NCBI RefSeq assembly: GCF_020781975.1 | Contig: NZ_JAJGNI010000006.1 | Coordinates: 124,001 to 188,000, forward strand | DNA length: 64,000 nt | Direction of reading: 5' to 3' | Origin: Microbacterium schleiferi | GTDB taxonomy: Bacteria; Actinomycetota; Actinomycetes; Actinomycetales; Microbacteriaceae | In this document: positions 27,282 to 35,142 of the stretch, one piece after another | Position numbering within the stretch: the stretch's first letter is position 1 | How the letters are laid out: the number at the start of each line of letters is the position of its first letter | The notes under the pieces: model-generated | The model's database searches: none | Told to the model about the DNA's origin: nothing | The model's input: the letters and a program-made list of their open reading frames with translations, nothing else | Made by a program: the position numbers and the translations under genes

Positions 27282-28123
27282 AGCGCCTGCGCATCGAACA
27301 TCAGACGGCCTTCGCCTACCAGGGGGATGTCTCGGCTTCCTACAACGAGGCGCGGATGCTGCCGGGTTCCACCGACAGCCAGTTCGTGCTGAGCGCGTCG
27401 CTCGATATCGAACCGTCGACGTCGGTCAATCAGTACGTGGACTACTTCGGTACGCGCGTGACCTCGTTCGACATCCTGTCGCCTCACGCCTCGCTGACCC
27501 TCACCGCTCGGTCTCTCGTGGAGGTGCGGCCGCGTCCGCTCGAGCACGCAGACATGACCTGGGATCAGCTGCGCCGGGAGGCGGCGCGTTCGGTGGAGGT
27601 CGTCGAGCAGCTCGGGCAGACCTCGCGCACCAAGCCGCATCCGGAGGTTGCGGAGATAGCCCGGGCAGTTGCTGCGCAGCACGATCAGCCGGGCCAGGCC
27701 GCCCACGCTATAGCGATGGCTATCGGGGATGCCGTCGAGTACGTCCACGGCGTGACGGGCGTCCACTCCACCGGGGCAGAAGCCTGGGAGGCGCGCAAGG
27801 GCGTCTGCCAGGACATCGCGCACATCGTGTTGGGGGCGCTGCGTGAGGTCGGCATCCCCGCCCGTTACGTCTCGGGATACCTGCACCCGAATGCCAACGC
27901 CGAGGTCGGGGTGCCCGTCGAGGGAGAGTCGCACGCCTGGGTGGAGTGGTTCTCGGGATCGTGGGAGGGCTTCGACCCGACCAACAACACCGAGATCGGA
28001 GACCGTCACGTGCTCGTAGGACGCGGCCGCGACTACAACGACGTGCCGCCTGTGCGGGGCGTGTACGCGGGACCGTTCAAGAGCGACATGTCGGTGAAGG
28101 TGACGATCACCCGCGAGGCGTGA
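27278..28123 (+). CDS. transglutaminase-like cysteine protease
   Basis: 281-residue transglutaminase-fold protein. It has the N-terminal beta domain (MKRLRIEHQTAFAYQGDV) and the catalytic core with Cys in ARKGVCQDIAHIVLG, His in GESHAWVEWFSG and Asp in GFDPTNNTEIGDRH. All three catalytic residues are present. It overlaps the alpha-E gene by 4 bp. Its likely job is hydrolysis or transfer of the isopeptide or amide bonds made by the ATP-grasp partner, which is inference from gene order. Confidence 0.92.
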   Translation: MKRLRIEHQTAFAYQGDVSASYNEARMLPGSTDSQFVLSASLDIEPSTSVNQYVDYFGTRVTSFDILSPHASLTLTARSLVEVRPRPLEHADMTWDQLRREAARSVEVVEQLGQTSRTKPHPEVAEIARAVAAQHDQPGQAAHAIAMAIGDAVEYVHGVTGVHSTGAEAWEARKGVCQDIAHIVLGALREVGIPARYVSGYLHPNANAEVGVPVEGESHAWVEWFSGSWEGFDPTNNTEIGDRHVLVGRGRDYNDVPPVRGVYAGPFKSDMSVKVTITREA

Positions 28124-28150
28124 CCTGGGTGACGGAGTGTTGCGTCGCGT

Positions 28151-28200
28151 GACGGCGGCTGACGCGGTGTGACGCTGTGTGACCTCGTGTGACCCTTCGT
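28151..28200. repeat. five phased decamer repeats upstream of osmC-like gene
   Basis: Five consecutive 10-bp units, each starting GAC and four ending GTGT or TGT/CGT, with a sixth unit (GACGGAGTGT) at 28132-28141. The period equals one DNA helical turn, so all GAC words face the same side. Confidence 0.55.
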
Positions 28201-28234
28201 GTCGGACTGAGTTCGCTGGATGCGCTCACGGGCC

Positions 28235-28240
28235 TACCGT
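28235..28240 (+). promoter_or_regulatory. -10 box, leaderless type, for the OsmC-like gene
   Basis: TACCGT six bases before the ATG at 28247. The decamer array lies immediately upstream of the -35 position. Confidence 0.55.
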
Positions 28241-28246
28241 CGCGTC

Positions 28247-28792
28247 ATGACAACTCTCGCCCCCACCTCCGAAGACCTTGCTGTCGAGCGCGCGTCCCGC
28301 CTGGATGCTGCAGCATCCGCCTGGGGATCGCGGATCGACGCCGACCGCACGGCCGCCCACCTCACCTATCGCGTCCGCGGCACCGGCGAGGGAGCCGTTG
28401 CGACCCGCATCCGTGCCGGCGGACACGAGTTCGTCATCGACGAACCTGCCGCGCTTGCCGGTGACGATTCAGCTGCCAGCCCCGTCGAGTACGCGCTCGG
28501 CGCGATCGCCGCGTGTCAGGTGGTCGTTTTTCGCCTCTACGCTCACGCGCTCGGCATCGCGCTCGATCACATCGAGGTGACGGCCGAGGGAGATCTCGAT
28601 GCGGCCCGATTGTTCGGCAAGGACGAGACAGTCCGCCCCGGTTTCTCCGAGGTGCGCGTTTCGATCGAGGTGAGCGGCGACGCGAGCGCAGCCGAATACG
28701 AGCGGCTGCGCCAGGTCGTCGACGCGCACTGCCCCGTCCTCGACCTGTTCGCGAATCCCACGCCGGTCACGACATCCGTGACGGTTCGCTGA
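28247..28792 (+). CDS. OsmC-family redox protein
   Basis: 181-residue OsmC-like protein. The two redox cysteines are in ALGAIAACQVVVFRL and VVDAHCPVLDLF, with the intervening EVSGDASAAEYERLRQ. OsmC proteins reduce organic hydroperoxides. The ATG at 28247 is six bases after TACCGT. Ends 9 bp from a convergent gene. The upstream decamer array is a plausible site for redox or general-stress control. Confidence 0.87.
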   Translation: MTTLAPTSEDLAVERASRLDAAASAWGSRIDADRTAAHLTYRVRGTGEGAVATRIRAGGHEFVIDEPAALAGDDSAASPVEYALGAIAACQVVVFRLYAHALGIALDHIEVTAEGDLDAARLFGKDETVRPGFSEVRVSIEVSGDASAAEYERLRQVVDAHCPVLDLFANPTPVTTSVTVR

Positions 28793-28801
28793 CCGACCTC
28801 C

Positions 28802-29518
28802 TCAGGACTCGGCCCGGTCGACCTGTTCGCGCAGGTCCTCCGGGTCGAGGTTTGCCCGAGCGAACTCGGGGGTGCGGGGGAGCTCAAGATGCAGATCCGT
28901 GCCGACGCACACCTGCACCCTGCCGCGGAGTATGACGTGATCGAGCACATGTCCGCCGCTGCGGCGCTCATCGAGCAGCACGTGCGCGTGGTAGCCAGGA
29001 ACTGACAGACCTTCCTCGAACGCCGGCGTTCGAAAGCCCACGACGGTGCCCGAGACATCGCTGAACTCCGTCACCTTCTGCTCTGCCGTTGCCTGCACGA
29101 GAGGGCGGTACGGCTGCTGCTGCACGTGGACGGCACGCACCGTCATCCGCTCGTAGACGCCGTCCACCCGCACCGCGTACATGTAGTTGGCAGAGCCGAG
29201 CCTCTCGTCGATGAGCGCCGTGAACTCTGCCCGCGTGTTCCGCCCGGTGATCTCGAAGCTCAGGTGAGGCTCGAAGCGCGTGACGACGGCGTAGGGCACC
29301 CCTTCGCCGTCGTCTGCCACCGTAGCCGTGCCGTCATCTCGGATGCGGTAGCAGATGTCGTCGAGAAGGATGAGTTCGCCGTCGAGGCCTTCGAAGGTGC
29401 CGATTCCGAAGTCACCGCGGCGGCGGAGGCTGCCGACGGTGGTCTCGCCGTCGTAGACGCCGTCAAGAAGCGCGGCGATGACGCTCGTCTGATGGATGGT
29501 GTGGCGCGCTGTGGTCAC
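28802..29518 (-). CDS. budA: alpha-acetolactate decarboxylase
   Basis: 238-residue enzyme that decarboxylates 2-acetolactate to acetoin. Family features: LLDGVYDGETTVGSLRRRGD, FGIGTFEGLDGELILLDD, and the zinc-ligand region VPGYHAHVLLDERRSGGHVLDH. The GTG start is supported by TAGCCT six bases upstream on the minus strand (29525-29530). No acetolactate synthase or acetoin reductase is adjacent, so it may drain acetolactate formed by branched-chain amino-acid synthesis. Confidence 0.87.
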   Translation of the reverse strand: MTTARHTIHQTSVIAALLDGVYDGETTVGSLRRRGDFGIGTFEGLDGELILLDDICYRIRDDGTATVADDGEGVPYAVVTRFEPHLSFEITGRNTRAEFTALIDERLGSANYMYAVRVDGVYERMTVRAVHVQQQPYRPLVQATAEQKVTEFSDVSGTVVGFRTPAFEEGLSVPGYHAHVLLDERRSGGHVLDHVILRGRVQVCVGTDLHLELPRTPEFARANLDPEDLREQVDRAES

Positions 29519-29591
29519 GCCTCGAGGCTATCGGCGGGAGGTGCCGCTGGTGTGGGTTGCGGCGCGCAGCTACCGCGCTCGCGAAGATCCG

Positions 29592-29597
29592 TAGACT
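29592..29597 (+). promoter_or_regulatory. -10 box, leaderless type, for glycerate kinase
   Basis: TAGACT six bases before the GTG at 29604. Confidence 0.55.
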
Positions 29598-29603
29598 CGC
29601 GGC

Positions 29604-30725
29604 GTGACCGTGAAACGGCGCATTGTGATCGCGCCCGACAGCTTCAAGGGGTCGGTACCGGCGCGGCGTGCAGCTGACGCGTTGGCGCGGGGCTGGGGCC
29701 GGGCAAGGCCCGACGATGAGGTGATTGTTCGTCCGATGGCTGACGGCGGCGAAGGGACGCTCGACGCGTTCTTGGCGGCGATCCCCGGCGCCACGCTGCG
29801 GCCGATGCGGGCGACAGGCGCTGACGGTGAGCGCCATGACAGCGCGTGGGTGCTCGTGCCTCCGGAGGGTTCGTGGGGCGGCACTACCGCAGTCATCGAG
29901 TTGGCGTCGACCTCGGGAATCGAAGCGCTACAGGGTCGTCTGCGTCCCTGGGATGCTGACACCACGGGGGTGGGCGAGGCGATCGTCGATGCGCTGCGAG
30001 CCGGCGTATCCCGCATCATGGTCGGTCTCGGTTCGAGTGCCTCCACGGACGGCGGGGCCGGGATCCTCCGCGCCCTGGGTGCACGCATCCTTGATGCGGA
30101 TGGCGAGCCGATCGCGCCGGGCCTTCGCGGCCTCAGGGATGTCACAAGCGTCGACCTGTCAGGGCTCGCCTCCCTGCCCTCGGGCGGCGTGATGGTGCTC
30201 GCCGACGTCGACACTCCGCTGTGCGGTCCTCGGGGAGCTGCTGCCGTGTTCGGTCCCCAGAAGGGGCTGCGTGTCCACGAGATCGCCGGGGCTGATGCGG
30301 CGCTCGCGGCGTGGGCTGCGAAGATGGGGACGCCGCCGGACGTGCCGGGCGCGGGAGCCGCCGGTGGAGCCGGGTTCGCTATGCATGTCTGGGGTGCGAA
30401 GATCGTGTCCGGCGCCCGCTATGTGGCCGAACTCATTGGCCTGCCCAGGCTCCTTACGCCCGACACGATCGTGGTGACGGGTGAAGGCGCGTACGACCGG
30501 GCAACGGCGGCAGGCAAGGTACCGGAGGTCGTCGCGCGGCTGGCGCAGGTCGCCGGAGCGCGCGCGGCGCTTGTCGTGGGCCGCATCGACCCCGCCGCCG
30601 ATACTGGCTTCTTCGCGGAGGCCGTGTCCCTCACGGAAATCGCTGGAGACTCGGCATCCGCGATGGCTGAGCCTGAGCGCTACCTAGAGGCCGCTGGGGC
30701 CCTGCTTGCGTCGCGGCTCGCGTAG
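29604..30725 (+). CDS. glycerate kinase (GarK/GlxK type)
   Basis: 373-residue glycerate kinase. The family starts with RIVIAPDSFKGSVPARRAAD and contains RPMADGGEGTLDAFLAA, GLGSSASTDGGAGILRALGA, FGPQKGL and TGEGAYDRATAAGK. It phosphorylates glycerate to 2- or 3-phosphoglycerate and feeds glycolysis. The GTG start has TAGACT six bases upstream. It converges with an MFS gene 11 bp away, so both may share a terminator. Confidence 0.9.
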   Translation: MTVKRRIVIAPDSFKGSVPARRAADALARGWGRARPDDEVIVRPMADGGEGTLDAFLAAIPGATLRPMRATGADGERHDSAWVLVPPEGSWGGTTAVIELASTSGIEALQGRLRPWDADTTGVGEAIVDALRAGVSRIMVGLGSSASTDGGAGILRALGARILDADGEPIAPGLRGLRDVTSVDLSGLASLPSGGVMVLADVDTPLCGPRGAAAVFGPQKGLRVHEIAGADAALAAWAAKMGTPPDVPGAGAAGGAGFAMHVWGAKIVSGARYVAELIGLPRLLTPDTIVVTGEGAYDRATAAGKVPEVVARLAQVAGARAALVVGRIDPAADTGFFAEAVSLTEIAGDSASAMAEPERYLEAAGALLASRLA

Positions 30726-30736
30726 GCGGTCTGACC

Positions 30737-32026
30737 TCAGTTCGACGCGGAAGCCTTGGCTATCGGCTGTGTGATGACCGAGAGGGGGCGCGTCTCGTCA
30801 AGTCGAAGCCGGAGCCTGCCACCCCGGTGCACTCGCCCCGACCAGACGAGCCAGGTGATGGCTATGGCCGCGGCGATCAGGGACGCGAGGGTTCCTAGCT
30901 GGATGGCGGCGCGAGGCCCGAGCTCGTCGGCGACCCATCCAACGATCGGTGCTCCCACCGGGGTGCCTCCGAGCAGAATGGCGACGTAGATCGCCAGGAC
31001 GCGCCCGCGCAGGTGAGCGTCAGTCGTTGCCTGGACGTATCCGTTGGCCGTCGAGAGGATCGTGACGACGGTGAATCCGGTGAACACCAGCGTTACGGCA
31101 TACAGCGCGTAGGTCGGCATGACCGACGAGACCGCTGATGCCACCGCGAATCCGAGGACCCCGGCGATCACGACCCGAACCCGCGCGCGGTCGCGCCTGG
31201 CGGCAAGCAGGGCGCCCGTGAGCGACCCGATCGCGAGCACGGAATTCAGCAGGCCGAATCCGTCGGCTCCAGCGCCGAACTCGAGAGCCATCGTGGAGGC
31301 GTAGATCGGAAAGTTCATGCCGAACGCGCCCAGCAGGAACACGACGATGAAGACCACGATCAGGTCGGGTCGGGTGGCGACATAGCGAAATCCGTCGGAG
31401 AGGCGGGAACGACCGTGGGTGACAGCGCGGGGGGTGAGCTCGTGCCGGCGCATCGCGAGCAGGGCGCCGATCGTTGCGAGAAAGGTGAACGCGTTCACGA
31501 TGAACATCCATCCGGTCCCGACCAGAACGATGAACAGGCCCGCCACTGCGGGTCCGATCATCCGCGCCGCGTTGAAGGATGCCGAGTTCAGCGCCACAGC
31601 GTTGCTGGTGTTCTCCTTCGTCACCAAGTCCGAGACGAAGGCCTGGCGCGCCGGATTGTCGAAGGCGGCGACAAGGCCCAGCCCCAGGGCGAACGCATAC
31701 ATGAGGGGGAGCGTCATGGCGCCGGTGAGGATGAGGATGCCGATCGCCGTGGCAAGCAGCAGTGAAACGCCCTGCGTCGCGAGCAGGATGTGGCGTCGCT
31801 CGAACCGGTCGGTTGCCCAGCCCGTCAGGCCCACGAGCAGGAGGGGCGGCCCGAACTGGAGGGCCATCGTGACCCCGACGGCACCCGCATCACCAGGAGT
31901 CAGCTCGGTGAGGACCACCCAGTTCTGGGCTGTCGACTGCATCCAGGCGCCGACGTTCGACACGAGAGCGCCGATGAACCAGACACGGTAATTGAAGATC
32001 CCGAGGGACCGGAACATTGTGCTCAC
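30737..32026 (-). CDS. MFS transporter (EntS/MFS_3-like)
   Basis: 429-residue transporter with about 12 membrane helices. It starts with FRSLGIFNYRVWFIGALVSN and the loop WATDRFERRHILLATQG, and has FDNPARQAFVSDLV in the MFS_3 region. Homologues export siderophores or drugs. It overlaps the marR start region by 4 bp, so the pair is co-transcribed from the marR promoter and this is the most likely regulated exporter. Confidence 0.85.
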   Translation of the reverse strand: MSTMFRSLGIFNYRVWFIGALVSNVGAWMQSTAQNWVVLTELTPGDAGAVGVTMALQFGPPLLLVGLTGWATDRFERRHILLATQGVSLLLATAIGILILTGAMTLPLMYAFALGLGLVAAFDNPARQAFVSDLVTKENTSNAVALNSASFNAARMIGPAVAGLFIVLVGTGWMFIVNAFTFLATIGALLAMRRHELTPRAVTHGRSRLSDGFRYVATRPDLIVVFIVVFLLGAFGMNFPIYASTMALEFGAGADGFGLLNSVLAIGSLTGALLAARRDRARVRVVIAGVLGFAVASAVSSVMPTYALYAVTLVFTGFTVVTILSTANGYVQATTDAHLRGRVLAIYVAILLGGTPVGAPIVGWVADELGPRAAIQLGTLASLIAAAIAITWLVWSGRVHRGGRLRLRLDETRPLSVITQPIAKASASN

Positions 32027-32493
32027 TGCGCTGCCAGCCGCTGCAGGATCTCCGCGGCCGCAGCCAGCGTCATCCGCTCTTGTTCGCTGACGTCAGCAAG
32101 CACTGTCTCGACCCATGCATCGCGGCGTCGAGTCGTCTCGTCGACAACGGCTCGCCCGGCATCGGTGATCGTGATGACGACCTTGCGACCGTCGCTGTCA
32201 TCTGCTGACCGCTCGACATATCCGGCATCCTGCAGACAGTTGACCGTTCGGTTCATCGACGGCGGCGAGACCCGCTCGCGCTCCGCGAGCTGGCCGAGCG
32301 TGCGCGGTCCGTGCAGGTAAAGGCCCGCGAGAACCGCGAACTGACCGTCGCTCATCGAGTCGACTGAGCGCTCCGTGCGCATCCGCCTCGCAAACCGGAA
32401 GACGCCTATGCGCAACTGCGAGGCGTCGCCGGCGAGGGGATGCGAATCAGGAGGTGATGTGGGTTCGGTCACGGTTTCTTTAGCATAGCTCAT
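32023..32493 (-). CDS. MarR family transcriptional regulator
   Basis: 156-residue winged-helix regulator: RMRTERSVDSMSDGQFAVLA, LGQLAERERVSPPSMNRTVN and VERSADDSDGRKVVITIT form the MarR DNA-binding core, with a C-terminal dimerisation helix. It lies between two MFS exporter genes and its own start codon is inside a perfect inverted repeat, so autorepression and control of both exporters is likely. The inducer is not known. Confidence 0.9.
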   Translation of the reverse strand: MSYAKETVTEPTSPPDSHPLAGDASQLRIGVFRFARRMRTERSVDSMSDGQFAVLAGLYLHGPRTLGQLAERERVSPPSMNRTVNCLQDAGYVERSADDSDGRKVVITITDAGRAVVDETTRRRDAWVETVLADVSEQERMTLAAAAEILQRLAAQ

Positions 32494-32505
32494 TAGTTAT
32501 GCTAA
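32480..32505. promoter_or_regulatory. MarR operator candidate over the marR start
   Basis: TTAGCATA (32480-32487) and TATGCTAA (32498-32505) are perfect inverted repeats separated by 10 bases. They cover the marR start codon and its TAGCAT -10 box. Confidence 0.75.
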
Positions 32506-32559
32506 GGAACTTGCGCGTCCTACTTCCGTGGACCCGGGGCAGCACCGCGCGGCCGGGGA

Positions 32560-34173
32560 TCAGTCAGTCGCGGTCTTCGGTGCGTTCTCGCTGTGGTCGC
32601 TCTCGGTCGCCTCTTCCGGGCGTCGGGAGGGGAGAGCGAGTGTGGCGACCAGCCCGATGGCCAAGAACCCGGCAGCGGTGAACGCCGCGTAGCGGGTGCC
32701 GTCTGAAAAGGCGGTCTTGGCGGCATCCGCGGCAGCCGACGTCGCCGGCGACTGCTCGAGCTGCGCGATGGCACCGCCGGCGCTTTGAACGACTGCCGTC
32801 ACGATCTGATCGGCCTGGTCGCTGGCCATTCCTTGGTCTTCGAGGTTCGAGGCGAGGATGCCGGCGGTGCTCGTGAATAGGACGGTGCCGAGGATGGCGA
32901 TGCCCAGTGCCGATCCGATTTGCCGAGCTGTCGACTGCGTGCCAGAGCCCTGGCCGCTTCGCTCGACGGGAACGTCCACCAGAATGACGCCGGTCAGCTG
33001 CGCGGTGGCAAGGCCGACCCCGAATCCGTAGATGAACAGGGCGGGGATGAGCCGGCCCCACGCGGCATCCGGAGCGATTACCAGCCCGACCCACACCACG
33101 CCGATGATCTCGGCGGCAAGACCCACGCGCACGACCCAGACCGCCGGGATACGCGAGCTCGCGCCGGCTGCCGCGCCGCTGGCGACGAACGACCCGCCAG
33201 CGAGGGCCAGCAAGATGAGCCCGGTCTGCAGGGCGTCGAACCCGAGAACGAACTGCAGCCAGAGGGGGAGCGAAAGAATGATGCCGAACTCGCCGAGCGA
33301 AACGAGCATCGCCGCGATGTTCCCGTTTCGGAAGGTACCGATGCGGAAGAGGCTGAACGAGAGCAGTGAGACCCGACCCGTACGCTCGCGGTGGATGCCC
33401 CACGCGATGAAGGCGACGGCGCCGAGGATTGCGATGAGGAACGCGACGGGGACGGGGGAGAGCGCCCACGGCCAGGTCCAGGACCCGATCGTGAAGTCGC
33501 CCTCGGTGGCCCACCACCCCAGGGTCCGCCCCTCGATGAGGCCGAAGACAAGTGCGCCGAACGTGATGAACGAGAGCGCGCCGCCCATGATGTCGATCGA
33601 GCGGGTGTTCTCATCGCGCGACTCGGCAACCGTCAGCAGCACCCCGATGATGATGAGGATGCCGAGCGGGATGTTGATCCCGAACGCCCATCGCCACGAG
33701 AACGCGGTAGTGAGCCATCCGCCCAGCAGCGGCCCGACCGCCGCCATGCCGCCAATTGTCGAACCCCAGACAGCGAACGCGATTCCGCGCTCGCGGCCAC
33801 GGAAAGTCGCGTTGATCAGCGACAGGGTGGTCGGCAGGATCATCGCACCGCCGATGCCCTGGATCAGCCGCGCAAGGATCAGCAGGTCTCCGGTGGGCGC
33901 GAAGGCTGCCGCGATGGACGAGAGCACGAAGATCACGACGCCGAGCAGCATGATGCGGCGGCGGCCGAAGCGGTCTGCCAGTGATCCGAACACGAGTAGG
34001 AGCGACGCGAAGACCAGCGTGTAGGCCTCCTGCACCCACTGCACCTGCGTCGAGGTGATCCCGAGATCGTCGACGATCGCCGGAATAGCCACGTTGACGA
34101 TCGTCGAGTCGACGATGATCAGCGACACGGCGATGCTGATGAACACGAGGCCGAGCCAGCGACGATGTTGCAC
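32560..34173 (-). CDS. DHA2-family (EmrB/QacA) multidrug exporter
   Basis: 537-residue exporter with about 14 helices. Landmarks: SLIIVDSTIVNVAIPAIVDD, LTSTQVQWVQEAYTLVFASL-like segment, GSLADRFGRRRIMLLGV (motif A) and IQGIGGAMILPTTLSLINA. Drug:proton antiport is the likely role. The GTG start lies six bases downstream of TAAGCT. It is transcribed toward marR and ends 67 bp before it. Confidence 0.88.
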   Translation of the reverse strand: MQHRRWLGLVFISIAVSLIIVDSTIVNVAIPAIVDDLGITSTQVQWVQEAYTLVFASLLLVFGSLADRFGRRRIMLLGVVIFVLSSIAAAFAPTGDLLILARLIQGIGGAMILPTTLSLINATFRGRERGIAFAVWGSTIGGMAAVGPLLGGWLTTAFSWRWAFGINIPLGILIIIGVLLTVAESRDENTRSIDIMGGALSFITFGALVFGLIEGRTLGWWATEGDFTIGSWTWPWALSPVPVAFLIAILGAVAFIAWGIHRERTGRVSLLSFSLFRIGTFRNGNIAAMLVSLGEFGIILSLPLWLQFVLGFDALQTGLILLALAGGSFVASGAAAGASSRIPAVWVVRVGLAAEIIGVVWVGLVIAPDAAWGRLIPALFIYGFGVGLATAQLTGVILVDVPVERSGQGSGTQSTARQIGSALGIAILGTVLFTSTAGILASNLEDQGMASDQADQIVTAVVQSAGGAIAQLEQSPATSAAADAAKTAFSDGTRYAAFTAAGFLAIGLVATLALPSRRPEEATESDHSENAPKTATD

Positions 34174-34176
34174 GTC

Positions 34177-34191
34177 GCTAGCTTATCTAGC
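34177..34191. promoter_or_regulatory. second operator candidate, exporter promoter
   Basis: GCTAG-CTTAT-CTAGC inverted repeat overlapping the TAAGCT -10 box (34180-34185, minus strand) of the DHA2 exporter. Its TTAGC/GCTAA words resemble the repeat at marR, so the same regulator may bind both. Confidence 0.5.
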
Positions 34192-34240
34192 TAAATACTC
34201 GCCGCAAGAGGCATCTCGCATCAGCCTCTGCCCGGCCCGC

Positions 34241-34246
34241 TAAGCT
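34241..34246 (+). promoter_or_regulatory. -10 box, leaderless type, for the alpha/beta hydrolase
   Basis: TAAGCT six bases before the ATG at 34253. Confidence 0.55.
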
Positions 34247-34252
34247 TCCGGC

Positions 34253-35101
34253 ATGCCCGAGTACACCGACGTGCACGGTGTCGAGATCGTCTACGACCTC
34301 GCCACTCCCGTGACCACTCCCCGCGGCGTCATCCATCTCCTCCACGGCGTGGGCGAACACGCCGGCCGCTATGGCGCGGTGATCGGTGCGCTGACGGATG
34401 CCGGGTTCATCGTCTACGCCGACGATCATCGCGGTCACGGCCGCACCGGGATGCGCCAGCACGGCAGCAGCGAGCGCCTCGGTCGCCTCGGCCCCGGCGG
34501 CTTGCGTGCGACGATCGACGCGGTCTGGCAGTTGAGCGAGATGGCTAGGGCGGAGCATCCGGATCTTCCCTTCATCCTGCTCGGTCACTCGTGGGGATCC
34601 TTCATCGCGCAGATCCTCGTGAACCGTCATTCGGCGGCGATCGATGGACTGATCCTCAGCGGGTCGGCGTTGCGCTGGCCGGGATCGCTGAACTCGGGTG
34701 ATCTGAACGCGCCGTGGCAGGGCCCGAACGCCAACGGCATGGAATGGCTCTCGACCGATCCGGCAGTTGCCGAAGCGTTCCTCGCCGATCCGCTCACGAC
34801 CTCGACTCCGCTGGCCAAGCTCTTCGGGCCCGTCGATACGCTCCGACTGATCGGCAAACCCGGTCGTCATCTCGAGCGCGACGTGCCGACCCTCATCATG
34901 GTGGGGCGCGAGGACACCGTCGGCGGCCCGCGCAGCAACCATTTGCTGGCGGATGCCTATCGCACGCGTTCGGGGTTCACCGATGTCACCACGCTCGTCT
35001 ACCCGGGAGCGCGGCACGAGATCTTCAACGAGGCCCAGCAGGCCGAGGTCCGCGCTGACCTCCTGGCGTGGCTCGATGCCCGCTTCCCGGTCCGCGACTG
35101 A
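34253..35101 (+). CDS. alpha/beta hydrolase, monoacylglycerol lipase-like
   Basis: 282-residue alpha/beta-fold hydrolase of the serine aminopeptidase S33/monoglyceride lipase type. The nucleophile elbow is GHSWGS, the acid is in MVGREDTVGG and the histidine is in GARHEIFNE. The oxyanion region VIHLLHGVGEHAGRY is typical. Likely a lipase or esterase with broad substrates. It has its own leaderless promoter. Confidence 0.85.
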   Translation: MPEYTDVHGVEIVYDLATPVTTPRGVIHLLHGVGEHAGRYGAVIGALTDAGFIVYADDHRGHGRTGMRQHGSSERLGRLGPGGLRATIDAVWQLSEMARAEHPDLPFILLGHSWGSFIAQILVNRHSAAIDGLILSGSALRWPGSLNSGDLNAPWQGPNANGMEWLSTDPAVAEAFLADPLTTSTPLAKLFGPVDTLRLIGKPGRHLERDVPTLIMVGREDTVGGPRSNHLLADAYRTRSGFTDVTTLVYPGARHEIFNEAQQAEVRADLLAWLDARFPVRD

Positions 35102-35130
35102 CGGTCCGCGCCTCGGTGCGCAGCTCCTCC

Positions 35131-35136
35131 TAGGCT
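35131..35136 (+). promoter_or_regulatory. -10 box, leaderless type, for lipoate ligase
   Basis: TAGGCT six bases before the ATG at 35143. Confidence 0.55.
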
Positions 35137-35142
35137 GGTGCC

